DNA of 64,000 bases, taken from NCBI GenBank assembly GCA_003513495.1, contig DOPM01000058.1:264484-328483 (forward strand), given 5' to 3'. Origin of the DNA: Desulfosporosinus sp. (GTDB taxonomy: Bacteria; Bacillota; Desulfitobacteriia; Desulfitobacteriales; Desulfitobacteriaceae). The notes beneath the pieces are model-generated. The model saw nothing but the letters and a program-made list of their open reading frames with translations, was not told where the DNA came from and did not search any database. This document shows, one piece after another, positions 17,631 through 25,687 of the stretch; the first letter of the stretch is position 1; every line of letters begins with the position of its first letter. Made by a program: the position numbers and the translations under genes.

Positions 17631-18923
17631 ATGTTTAAAAAACTACCAATTAGGCGAGCCGTAGTAGTGTTGGCTATCTCTTGTTTGATATTATCTTTAA
17701 CTGGTTGTGGCGGTGCGAAAACTGGTGCTGATGCAGGTAATAGTGCCAGTACAGAGGCAAGAGACTATTATAAAGTAGGTGTAATTACATCCTTATCGGG
17801 AGCAGAAGTTCAAGGCGGGAATATCACTAAATATGGTTATGATTTGTGGGCTGAAACTGTTAATAATAAAGGCGGCATTAAGGTTGGAGATAAAGGTTAT
17901 CAAGTTAAATTAGTCTACGCGGATGATCAAAGTGATCCTGCAGCGGGTGCCAATGCCGTAGAAAGAATGATAACCTCCGAAAAGGTAGATTTTATTCTTG
18001 GGCCATACACTAGCGGTGTGACAAAGGCAGTTGCTCCAATCCTAGATAAATACAAAGTACCCATGATTACAGGGTCAGCTGAATCACCATCTATTTGGAC
18101 CCAAAAATTCAAATATACCTTTGGTTCCGTTCCTGCTGCTGATTTGACAGCAATTTCACCCTTGGAAACCCTTTCTAAACTGCCAAATCCTCCGAAGACA
18201 GTCGCCGTCCTTGGAGTAAATGATGCGTTTTCAAAAGCAGTTGCAGAAGCCTTCAAAGCGAGTGCTGAAAAAAATGGAATCACCGTGGTTAAGTTTGATG
18301 TTGTACCTGCTGGTACCGATTTTACTCCCTTAATTAGTGCTATTAAACAACTCAATCCAGATGTGCTTGCTGTAGGTGGTCATGAAAATGAACATATGGA
18401 AGTCATCAAAGCCTCTAAATCTTTAGGTTTTATGCCTAAGGCATTTGTTATGCATTATGGGATTACAAACCCGGACTTTTCAAAGAATCTTGGAAAAGAC
18501 GCAGACTATACTTTTGGCGCAGCGGTTTGGACTCCTGATTTGGATCTAAAGGACGATTTGTTCGGTTCTGCTCAGGATTACGTCAAAGCTTACAAAGATA
18601 AATATAATGCTATTCCAGACTATACGGCAGCAGCATGCTCGGCAACTGGAGAATCCTTTTCAGCCGCATTAGCAAAGATTGGAGCAAAACCACCACTTTC
18701 TGACCAGCAGAGGGAAGAGTTAACAAAAACACTTGAACAGATAGAGGTAAATACCTTCTATGGCCCCATAAAATTTGCGACTGATGGGAACTGGTACCAT
18801 GATAACGTGGGTTTAAAAGCTTTAGTAATCCAAATGATTAACGGCGAACAAGTCATCGTTGGGCCAGAAGCAATGAAAGCTAAAGACCCAGTTTATCCAG
18901 TTCCTGCCTTCAATGTTCGATAA
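17631..18923 (+). CDS. livK: Branched-chain/amide-type ABC transporter substrate-binding lipoprotein
   Basis: Extracellular lipoprotein receptor of the importer encoded downstream. The N-terminal signal peptide ends in the lipobox LTGC (cysteine at about residue 26) after a Gly/Ala/Ser linker. The mature type I periplasmic-binding fold starts YYKVGVITSLSGAEVQGG and contains the GPYTSGVTKAVAPILDKYKVPMI block of the amino-acid/amide-binding LivK family. The gene uses GGAGGAAG and ATG. Ligand identity is uncertain: LivK homologues bind branched-chain amino acids, urea, amides or aromatic acids, and the neighbouring aminotransferases suggest an amino acid. Confidence 0.85.
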   Translation: MFKKLPIRRAVVVLAISCLILSLTGCGGAKTGADAGNSASTEARDYYKVGVITSLSGAEVQGGNITKYGYDLWAETVNNKGGIKVGDKGYQVKLVYADDQSDPAAGANAVERMITSEKVDFILGPYTSGVTKAVAPILDKYKVPMITGSAESPSIWTQKFKYTFGSVPAADLTAISPLETLSKLPNPPKTVAVLGVNDAFSKAVAEAFKASAEKNGITVVKFDVVPAGTDFTPLISAIKQLNPDVLAVGGHENEHMEVIKASKSLGFMPKAFVMHYGITNPDFSKNLGKDADYTFGAAVWTPDLDLKDDLFGSAQDYVKAYKDKYNAIPDYTAAACSATGESFSAALAKIGAKPPLSDQQREELTKTLEQIEVNTFYGPIKFATDGNWYHDNVGLKALVIQMINGEQVIVGPEAMKAKDPVYPVPAFNVR

Positions 18924-18940
18924 CCCCCAATAGAGTAATT

Positions 18941-18971
18941 TTGAGGAACCGAGGTTTCTCGGTTCCCTCAA
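18941..18971 (+). promoter_or_regulatory. Intercistronic stem-loop between livK and livH
   Basis: TTGAGGAACCGAG pairs with CTCGGTTCCCTCAA across a GTTT loop with one bulge. There is no T tract. Such structures between binding-protein and permease genes commonly stabilise the upstream mRNA or partly stop transcription, giving more receptor than permease. Confidence 0.65.
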
Positions 18972-18992
18972 ATATTGGACAGGAGATGTTTT

Positions 18993-19865
18993 ATGGGATT
19001 ATTTATGCAAACTTTAATAAATGGAATCCTGATCGGTGGAATCTTTATAACAATAGCTGTTGGTTTCTCTATTTCCTATGGCGTTATGCACATTGTAGAT
19101 TTTGCAGTTGGGGAATGGATAATGTTAGGTGCTTTTACTGCTTTTTGGCTGAACATGTACACTAATGTTGACCCATTATTGTTAATACCTTTCATTGCTC
19201 TGTTTTTTGCCTTGATCGGTTACCTATTTCAACCCGTTATACAGAAAGTGGTTAATATTAAGCACAGAAGTGCAGCTATGATGGCCTTAGCCTTTACGTT
19301 TGGTCTTTCAACGTTAATTAGAGGATCTGCCCTAACTTTATGGGGTTTTAACAATCGTAACCTAATTACAGTGCTATCGGAAAAGAATGTTGATCTGTTT
19401 GGTATTACCGTTCCTGCCATTAGAGCTGGAGCGACGGTGTTTTCTATCTTAGTAACGGCAGCTTTTGCCTATTTCCTTTATCGTACTAAAACTGGAATTA
19501 CAATTCGTGCAGCAGCTGAGAATAAGACCGTTGCTGGTTTAATGGGGATTGACGGTCACCGCATCTCTCGGTTAGTTTATTCAATTTATGTTGGGTTAAC
19601 GGCTATGTCCGGTGTCTTTATTGGATCGATTTTTTCAGTCTTTCCAGATATGGGTTTGCGTTATACCGCCTTCGCCTTCTTTGTGGTGGTTGCCGGAGGA
19701 ATGGGTTCTTTCTCTGGAGCGATAGTAGCTGGTTTAATGCTAGGCTTAATATCAAGTTTTGTATCGGTCTACATGGGTGGTGCCTACGTTTTCCTTATCC
19801 TATTCTTCATCCTTTATTTGATTTTGGTATTCTTCCCCAAAGGTATTCTGGGTAAAGGCTGGTAG
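18993..19865 (+). CDS. livH: Branched-chain amino acid ABC transporter permease LivH
   Basis: First membrane subunit of the importer, about 290 residues with roughly eight hydrophobic segments. LINGILIGGIFITIAVGFSISYGVMHIVDFAVGEWIMLG is the typical N-terminus, and the cytoplasmic EAA-like loop reads TIRAAAENKTVAGLMGIDGHRI. The ATG at 18993 follows ACAGGAGATG; the frame extends to a TTG at 18975 that would overlap the ribosome site. It pairs with LivM encoded 15 bases downstream. Confidence 0.9.
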   Translation: MGLFMQTLINGILIGGIFITIAVGFSISYGVMHIVDFAVGEWIMLGAFTAFWLNMYTNVDPLLLIPFIALFFALIGYLFQPVIQKVVNIKHRSAAMMALAFTFGLSTLIRGSALTLWGFNNRNLITVLSEKNVDLFGITVPAIRAGATVFSILVTAAFAYFLYRTKTGITIRAAAENKTVAGLMGIDGHRISRLVYSIYVGLTAMSGVFIGSIFSVFPDMGLRYTAFAFFVVVAGGMGSFSGAIVAGLMLGLISSFVSVYMGGAYVFLILFFILYLILVFFPKGILGKGW

Positions 19866-19880
19866 AAAGGAGAGGTCAAC

Positions 19881-20864
19881 ATGTTAAAAATGAAACAATT
19901 AACTCAACCCAGAGTGATCATATTCATTCTTTCCTTAATCGTCTTATGTACATTACCATGGGTTGTTTCATCCTTTATATTGAGAATAGCTACAGGAATA
20001 ATGATGTGGATTGGCCTGGCCTTAAGCTGGAATATGTTAGGCGGTTACATGGGCTATATTAGTTTTGGTCATGGGGCCTCTTTTGGTGTCGGTGCCTATA
20101 TAACGGGTTTGTTAATGATGCTGCTACATTTGCCGTTTTTTGTTGCCCTGATAATCTCGGGTGTTATTACCTATATTTTTGCTATGATTGTAGGTTATCC
20201 TACTTTGCGTCTAAGCGGCTCTTACTTTGCCATAGGCACCTGGGCCTTCGCAGAAATGATGAGACAATTGGTACTAGTTTTGGATACTACAGGTGGGCCA
20301 GAGGGCTTACGTTTGCCACCAATGCTTAACGATAATTTCTTTTATTTTGTTATGTTTGGTTTAGCGTTACTTGTTTTTCTTACTGCGTATTTCTTTTTTG
20401 AAAATAGCGATTTCGGTCTAAAAGTTAAGGCAGTTCGGGAGGAAGAAGTTGCCGCACGTACTTTAGGGCTTAATACAACTTGGATTAAAAACCAGGTATT
20501 TGCTCTTAGCTCAATGTTTGCAGGAATCATTGGCGGAGCCTTTGCCTATTGGATTACGTATATTCACCCAGATAGCGTGTTGGGACCACTTATTGCTGAT
20601 CAAATGGTTATAATGGTGCTCTTAGGCGGTATTGGGACCTTGTTTGGACCGGTTATCGGTGCAATTGTACTATACGTTGGAAATCAATATATGTTGGCCG
20701 CCTGGGGGCAAAGTTCTGCTTATTTAATTATCCTTGGGTTAGCGATCTGTTTAGTTATTCTCTTCTTGCCGGAAGGACTCTTAAGTTTACCTAGAGTTTT
20801 TAAGAGTACTACAAAAGGCGCCTTTGCACGTTTATTTTCACCTCCAAGAAAAACTAGGATCTAA
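19881..20864 (+). CDS. livM: Branched-chain amino acid ABC transporter permease LivM
   Basis: Second permease subunit, 327 residues with about nine to ten transmembrane segments. It has the conserved NMLGGYMGYISFGHGASFGVGAY stretch and the EAA-like loop VKAVREEEVAARTLGLNT that contacts the ATPase. It follows livH by 15 bases with AGAAAGGAGAG and lies ahead of livG. The C-terminal tail is basic (FKSTTKGAFARLFSPPRKTRI). Confidence 0.9.
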   Translation: MLKMKQLTQPRVIIFILSLIVLCTLPWVVSSFILRIATGIMMWIGLALSWNMLGGYMGYISFGHGASFGVGAYITGLLMMLLHLPFFVALIISGVITYIFAMIVGYPTLRLSGSYFAIGTWAFAEMMRQLVLVLDTTGGPEGLRLPPMLNDNFFYFVMFGLALLVFLTAYFFFENSDFGLKVKAVREEEVAARTLGLNTTWIKNQVFALSSMFAGIIGGAFAYWITYIHPDSVLGPLIADQMVIMVLLGGIGTLFGPVIGAIVLYVGNQYMLAAWGQSSAYLIILGLAICLVILFLPEGLLSLPRVFKSTTKGAFARLFSPPRKTRI

Positions 20865-20904
20865 ACTAATGTTAAGCTAAGCACTTTACTAAGGAGGTCT
20901 GACT

Positions 20905-21651
20905 ATGGAGTTGCTGGAAATTAAGAATCTGCAGCATATGTTTGGCGGATTAAAAGCTATTTCCGATTTGAATATTAAAGTTAAACCGAGGATGATTTAT
21001 GGAGTGATTGGAGCAAACGGAGCCGGTAAAACGACATTGTTCAATTTAATCACAGGCATATATCGTCCCACTGTCGGTCAGATTCTATTAGAAGGAAAAA
21101 GCTTAGTGGGTAAACAATCTTACGAAATCTCTCGTCTTGGAGTAGCGAGGACCTTTCAGAATTTGCGCCTGTTCAATGATCTTACGGTTATTGAGAATAT
21201 CCATATTGGACAAATCTATACGAACCGCGGACGAGGAAAGAATAGAACTACTAAGGATCTGCCAGGTGAAATTAGAAGGCTATTAGAACTCTTTGGGCTT
21301 GATGAGCGTGCGACGGAAAAGGCAGGAAATTTACCCTACGGAATGCAGAGGAAATTGGAAATCGCCAGAGCTTTGGCAACGGATCCGAAATTATTATTGT
21401 TGGATGAACCTGCCGCCGGAATGAATCCAAAAGAGGTAATGGGTTTAGTTGATCTAATCAAAGAAGTAAAAAATCAATACCCTGATATAACGATTGTACT
21501 AATCGAACACCAGATGAAATTGGTAGAAGGTCTCTGTGAGTACGTTTCAGTTATGAATTTTGGCCAGATTATTGCAAATGGGATTGTCAGGGAGGTTCAA
21601 AGCAATCCAATAGTAATCAAGGCCTATTTAGGTGAAACGGAGGTGGGATAA
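20905..21651 (+). CDS. livG: ABC transporter ATP-binding protein LivG
   Basis: One of the two ATPases of the Liv importer. Walker A GANGAGKTT, the Q-loop ARTFQNLRLF, a diverged signature NLPYGMQRKLEIARAL instead of the canonical LSGGQ, and Walker B LLLLDEPAAGMNP are typical of LivG. Length 248 residues. An AAGGAGG site precedes ATG. The stop codon overlaps the livF start by one base, implying translational coupling. Confidence 0.92.
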   Translation: MELLEIKNLQHMFGGLKAISDLNIKVKPRMIYGVIGANGAGKTTLFNLITGIYRPTVGQILLEGKSLVGKQSYEISRLGVARTFQNLRLFNDLTVIENIHIGQIYTNRGRGKNRTTKDLPGEIRRLLELFGLDERATEKAGNLPYGMQRKLEIARALATDPKLLLLDEPAAGMNPKEVMGLVDLIKEVKNQYPDITIVLIEHQMKLVEGLCEYVSVMNFGQIIANGIVREVQSNPIVIKAYLGETEVG

Positions 21652-22367
21652 TGACCAAAATAATGGAAATTGAAAACCTCGAAGTAGTTTACGGTGTGAT
21701 AAAAGCATTGCAAGGAATTTCATTTTATATCGATGAAGGGGAAATCGTGACCATTATCGGAGCAAACGGAGCAGGCAAATCAAGTACATTGAGAGCTGTT
21801 TCGGGAATGGTGCGTCCTAGCTCCGGCAAGATAAGGTTCAAAGATAAGGATGTTACTAATACTCCATCCCATATAATCGCTCGCCAGGGATTATCTCATG
21901 TTCCGGAAGGGCGAGGTATGCTAACTAAATTGACCGTCGAGGAGAATTTAATATTAGCTACCTATAACAGAAAAGATCATAGTCAGGTTAAAGAAGATAT
22001 GAAAAACGTTTATGACCAGTTTCCCCGTTTGTCTGAACGAAAGAGGCAAGCCGCGGGAAACCTGTCTGGTGGAGAACAGCAGATGTTGGCAATTGCCCGT
22101 GCTCTTATGACGGGAGCCGATACTTTGCTCTTGGATGAACCCTCCATGGGTTTAGCACCTTTAATTGTTCAGGAGATCTTTGCAGTGATCAAACGCATCA
22201 ACCAGGCTGGAAAAACGATTTTACTGGTCGAACAAAACGCTATGACCGCCCTACGCACTGCAAACCGTGCATATATCCTGGAAAATGGAACGTTACTGAA
22301 AAGTGGTAAAGCGAGCGACCTTATCAGTGATCCGGAAGTTAAAGCCGCTTATTTAGGTGGGTACTAA
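21651..22367 (+). CDS. livF: ABC transporter ATP-binding protein LivF
   Basis: Second ATPase of the importer, 238 residues. Walker A GANGAGKSS, the LivF-specific LSHVPEGRGMLTKLTVEENL, signature NLSGGEQQMLAIARAL and Walker B LLLDEPSMGLAP are all present. It closes the five-gene livKHMGF unit. Direct repeats rather than an obvious terminator follow it, so transcription may continue into the oxidoreductase gene. Confidence 0.92.
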   Translation: MTKIMEIENLEVVYGVIKALQGISFYIDEGEIVTIIGANGAGKSSTLRAVSGMVRPSSGKIRFKDKDVTNTPSHIIARQGLSHVPEGRGMLTKLTVEENLILATYNRKDHSQVKEDMKNVYDQFPRLSERKRQAAGNLSGGEQQMLAIARALMTGADTLLLDEPSMGLAPLIVQEIFAVIKRINQAGKTILLVEQNAMTALRTANRAYILENGTLLKSGKASDLISDPEVKAAYLGGY

Positions 22368-22369
22368 TC

Positions 22370-22456
22370 CGTTTAAAAAAACTTTAGTTGATGGAAACAG
22401 GGGTGGAAACAGGGGGACAGGTGCACTGTTTCGTTTAAAAAAATTTAGTTGATGGA
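22370..22456. repeat. Pair of 25-26-base direct repeats flanking a GGGGACAG-type insert
   Basis: CGTTTAAAAAAA(C)TTTAGTTGATGGA occurs at 22370-22395 and again at 22432-22456, differing by one C. The 36 bases between contain GTGGAAACAGGGGGACAGG, a motif type found in small dispersed bacterial repeats. The second copy ends just before the ribosome site of the oxidoreductase gene. Confidence 0.7.
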
Positions 22457-22473
22457 CTAGAATGGAGGACGAG

Positions 22474-24234
22474 ATGAAAGGATTTTTCGGTAGACTATTA
22501 AGAATTAACCTTACGACAAAGTCATACATGGTCAATGAGATTTCGGAGGAAATATTAAAAACATATCTTGGGGGGAAAGGCCTAGGTTCCTACTTGTTGT
22601 TAGAAAACGTAAGCCCTGGGGTTGACCCTCTTTCAGATGACAATAAACTTATTTTTATTGCTGGTCCTGCCTCAGGAACGCCGATGTGGGGGTCAAGCCG
22701 TTACGGAGTATATAGTAAATCGCCGCTAACAGGATTATATGGAGAATCCTATTCAGGGGGCAAGGTTGCACCAGTTATACGTAAAACTGGATACGATGCT
22801 ATAATTTTAGAGGGAGCATCAGATATACCTCTTTCTCTAGAGATATCCGATAGCAAGGTTGAGTTCCGAAATGCTTCGCATCTATGGGGCTTAGATACCT
22901 ACGAGACAGAGGATAGTATCTTGGCAGAGGTTGGAGTACCTGATGCCCAAGCCATTGTCATAGGTAAGGCAGGAGAAAATTTAGTGCGGTTTGCCTGTAT
23001 TGAAAATAATTATTGGCGATCGGCTGGTCGGACTGGTATGGGCGCAGTAATGGGCTCGAAAAAGATAAAAGCAATTGTTTTTCACGGTCATGCCCAAGCA
23101 GAGATAGCTGACCCAGAGCTACTCAAAGACTTAATTAAGTCTATAACGACGAAAGCAAAAGGGAATGCTGCTGTAAAAGCCTATCAAACTTATGGTACAA
23201 CTCAAATGGTTAAAACCATGAACTGTGCAGAAACCTTTCCTACAAAATACTGGTCCAAAGGGGTTTACGAGAACTGGAGAGAACTTAGTGGGGATACTTT
23301 ACTCGCTGAACATGAGGTTAAGCCGAATGCCTGTCCCGCTTGTTTCTTAGCATGTGGCAAGCTTACAACCGTAACAAAAGGTAAGCATAATGGGCTGAAA
23401 GTAGAAGGCCCAGAATATGAGACTATCTATGCCTTTGGGGGGCTTTGCGGTATTAGGGATTTAGCTGAAATCCTTCACTTAAATGATCTTTGTGATAGGT
23501 TAGGGATTGACACGATAACGGCAGGAAATTTAGTGGCTTTAACAATTGAAGCAGTAGAACGTGGTAGAGTTCAAGCGGATTTGAGCTATGGTGACACAAA
23601 AGGGGTAGAAGAATTACTTAACGATATTGCCAATGTAAGAGGCTTAGGGATTATCTTGTCCCAAGGGATTAAGTATGCCGCTAAAGCCTGGGATCTTGAA
23701 GATGTTGCAATACATGTTAAAGGTTTGGAACCTCCTGGCTATGACCCTCGAGTGCTTAAGGGGATGGGCCTGGCTTATGCAACTTCGTCTAGGGGAGCCT
23801 GTCACCTGAGGGCAACTTTTTATAAGGCTGAATTAAGCGGAATGATCGACCCGGCAATTATTGAAGGCAAAGCTAAAATGTTCATAGATTTCGAAAACAG
23901 ATTGACCCTTTTTAATGCCCAAATCTTATGTGCCTTTTATAGGGACATGATCCTCTGGCCAGAACTTAGTCAATTAGTAAAGGCACTTACTGGTTGGGAT
24001 TATACTCAAATAGAACTCGAAGAGATTGCCAATAGGATTGTAACTCTAGCAAAGGTATTTAATCTTCGTGAGGGTGCGACGAGGGAACAGGATACACTGC
24101 CCAAACGGATGTTCAAAGAGCCTCTGAACGAGGGCCGAGATATTATCAACGTTGAAGAACTTAACTATATGCTTGATGAGTATTACAATTTAAGAGGGTG
24201 GGATAGTCAAGGTCGACCTAAACAATATAAGTAA
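22474..24234 (+). CDS. aor: Tungsten-dependent aldehyde:ferredoxin oxidoreductase
   Basis: Cytoplasmic enzyme oxidising aldehydes to carboxylic acids with reduction of ferredoxin. The AOR N-terminal domain begins GFFGRLLRINLTTKS and contains LGGKGLGSYLL; the pterin-binding region has GPASGTPMWGSSRYGVYSKSPLTG. The [4Fe-4S] cysteines are in ACPACFLACGK with a distal cysteine in NAQILCAFYRD. ATG 22474 behind TGGAGG is preferred over ATG 22462, giving 586 residues. Lying between the amino acid importer and the pyl genes, it could oxidise a semialdehyde produced by the nearby aminotransferases, which is inference. Confidence 0.85.
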   Translation: MKGFFGRLLRINLTTKSYMVNEISEEILKTYLGGKGLGSYLLLENVSPGVDPLSDDNKLIFIAGPASGTPMWGSSRYGVYSKSPLTGLYGESYSGGKVAPVIRKTGYDAIILEGASDIPLSLEISDSKVEFRNASHLWGLDTYETEDSILAEVGVPDAQAIVIGKAGENLVRFACIENNYWRSAGRTGMGAVMGSKKIKAIVFHGHAQAEIADPELLKDLIKSITTKAKGNAAVKAYQTYGTTQMVKTMNCAETFPTKYWSKGVYENWRELSGDTLLAEHEVKPNACPACFLACGKLTTVTKGKHNGLKVEGPEYETIYAFGGLCGIRDLAEILHLNDLCDRLGIDTITAGNLVALTIEAVERGRVQADLSYGDTKGVEELLNDIANVRGLGIILSQGIKYAAKAWDLEDVAIHVKGLEPPGYDPRVLKGMGLAYATSSRGACHLRATFYKAELSGMIDPAIIEGKAKMFIDFENRLTLFNAQILCAFYRDMILWPELSQLVKALTGWDYTQIELEEIANRIVTLAKVFNLREGATREQDTLPKRMFKEPLNEGRDIINVEELNYMLDEYYNLRGWDSQGRPKQYK

Positions 24235-24313
24235 AACTCGTTCAAGTAAGCGAATTTCCGCTGACAGAAAGGGAGGTCAGAAAGGAAGGCCGGGTATTTT
24301 TGTCGTTTAAGCA

Positions 24314-24342
24314 TTGAATTTGTAAAAGGATTAAGGTATGCT
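24314..24342 (+). promoter_or_regulatory. Sigma-70-type promoter of pylT
   Basis: TTGAAT at 24314-24319 and TATGCT at 24337-24342 with a 17-base spacer place the expected start about 13 bases before the mature tRNA 5' end. Confidence 0.55.
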
Positions 24343-24361
24343 TCTCTTAGAAGGTTTGCAT

Positions 24362-24433
24362 GGGGGGTAGATCGGATTGATCGCGTGGACTCTAAATTCA
24401 CGTAGGCGGGTGAAACTCCCGCACTCCTCGCCA
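24362..24433 (+). tRNA. pylT: tRNA-Pyl, anticodon CUA (amber suppressor)
   Basis: A 72-base tRNA folds cleanly. The acceptor stem is 24362-24368 with 24423-24429 (two G-U pairs). After a single linker base comes the D arm GATC-GGATT-GATC. The anticodon stem is six base pairs (24384-24389 with 24397-24402) with loop CTCTAAA and CUA at 24392-24394. A three-base variable loop, a five-pair T stem (24406-24410 with 24418-24422), discriminator G and an encoded CCA complete it. The one-base acceptor-D linker, small D loop, six-pair anticodon stem and short variable loop are the hallmarks of tRNA-Pyl. It inserts pyrrolysine at UAG and lies directly before pylB. Confidence 0.96.
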
Positions 24434-24469
24434 ATAAATTTGATATATTTTTGATAACGTAACATAGTT

Positions 24470-24501
24470 CGGTGATCTTTGACACCGGGCCTTTTCTTTT
24501 T
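24470..24501 (+). terminator. Probable terminator of pylT
   Basis: CGGTG (24470-24474) pairs with CACCG (24483-24487), followed by GGCCTTTTCTTTTTG. It would end a separate pylT transcript before pylB. The remainder of the 24235-24594 gap holds only the pylT promoter and tRNA. Confidence 0.6.
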
Positions 24502-24594
24502 GTAATCCACCACTTTGAAGCTTGGCATAGGTATTGCAATTAGGCTAGGTAAGGACGGCCCTTAATCTAATTAAAATGAAAGTGAGTTTAGGTC

Positions 24595-25668
24595 ATGAAG
24601 CAGGTTATGTCTAAATTAGATGGTATATTAGAAAAGGCAACAATGGAGGTCCCCTTAGGGAGAGAGGAACTCCTGTTTTTGTTAGGGTTGTCTGAACAAG
24701 AAGACCTTATTAAAGTGTTTAAAACAGCTAGGTTTCTACGGACTCGCTACTTTAAGGACAAAGTATTCATCTATGGCTTTGTTTATTTCTCTACCTATTG
24801 CCGGAACGAATGTTCTTTTTGCTTATATCGTAAGTCGAATTTATCTTTGGCACGTTACCGTAAAACTGATTCGGAGATTATGGAGACCGCTATGAGTCTT
24901 GTGAAATCAGGGGTACATTTGCTTGACTTGACTATGGGTGAAGATCCGTTCTATTATGATAATCCAAAGCTAGGATTTGATAACTTAATAAAAATTGTGA
25001 AACTGATTAAAACACGCTCTGATATCCCAATAATGATTTCCATGGGTGTTATTCCAGAGGATATTCTTAAAGATTTCAAGGATGCAGGTGTTGATTGGTA
25101 TGCCACTTATCAAGAAACCCATGCGCAGGATTTATTCCATAATCTAAGACTAGGACAGAACTTCGCTGAACGGATGGAACGAAAAAAGTTAGCTCGGAAA
25201 ATGGGATTTCTTATAGAGGAAGGATTGCTGACCGGAGTAGGAGATACAGACGAAGATTTGGTTGATTCTCTGGAAGAAATGAAGACTTTAGAGGCGGACC
25301 AACTTCGGGTGATGAGCTTTGTTCCTCAGAAGAACACGCCTATGCAAAAGTTTCCGTCTGTACCTCGTCAAAGGGAGATGTTAATTATTGCAGTGATGCG
25401 TATAGTTTTTCCAGATCGCTTGATCCCGGCCTCATTGGATGTTGATGGCTTAAATGGTTTAGCAGAGCGTCTCAACGCGGGAGCAAACGTAGTAACTTCG
25501 GTTATACCCCCTCAATCTGGCTTAGCTGGAGTATCGAATCAATCTTTAGATATCAAAGATGGTAACCGAACGGTGAGTAAAATTCTCCCCGTTTTGGAAC
25601 AGTGTGGATTGATCAGAGCGAGCCGTGAAGAATATGCTGAGTGGATCTTGCACCATAAGATTCGTTAA
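24595..25668 (+). CDS. pylB: PylB, radical SAM methylornithine synthase
   Basis: Isomerises L-lysine to (3R)-3-methyl-D-ornithine, the first step of pyrrolysine biosynthesis. The radical SAM cysteines C69, C73 and C76 are in YCRNECSFC, within STYCRNECSFCLYRKSN typical of PylB rather than of the related BioB or HydE. Later conserved blocks include DLTMGEDP and ATYQETH. Length 357 residues matches the family. The upstream ribosome site is weak, so the second ATG at 24607 is an alternative start. It heads the run pylB-pylC-pylD-pylSn. Confidence 0.93.
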   Translation: MKQVMSKLDGILEKATMEVPLGREELLFLLGLSEQEDLIKVFKTARFLRTRYFKDKVFIYGFVYFSTYCRNECSFCLYRKSNLSLARYRKTDSEIMETAMSLVKSGVHLLDLTMGEDPFYYDNPKLGFDNLIKIVKLIKTRSDIPIMISMGVIPEDILKDFKDAGVDWYATYQETHAQDLFHNLRLGQNFAERMERKKLARKMGFLIEEGLLTGVGDTDEDLVDSLEEMKTLEADQLRVMSFVPQKNTPMQKFPSVPRQREMLIIAVMRIVFPDRLIPASLDVDGLNGLAERLNAGANVVTSVIPPQSGLAGVSNQSLDIKDGNRTVSKILPVLEQCGLIRASREEYAEWILHHKIR

Positions 25669-25687
25669 TCCTAGGAAGGAGTATGGT

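Noticed and set aside
24207..24539. 110-residue minus-strand open frame after the aldehyde oxidoreductase
   Set aside because: It runs across the tRNA-Pyl gene and its promoter, which explain the sequence.
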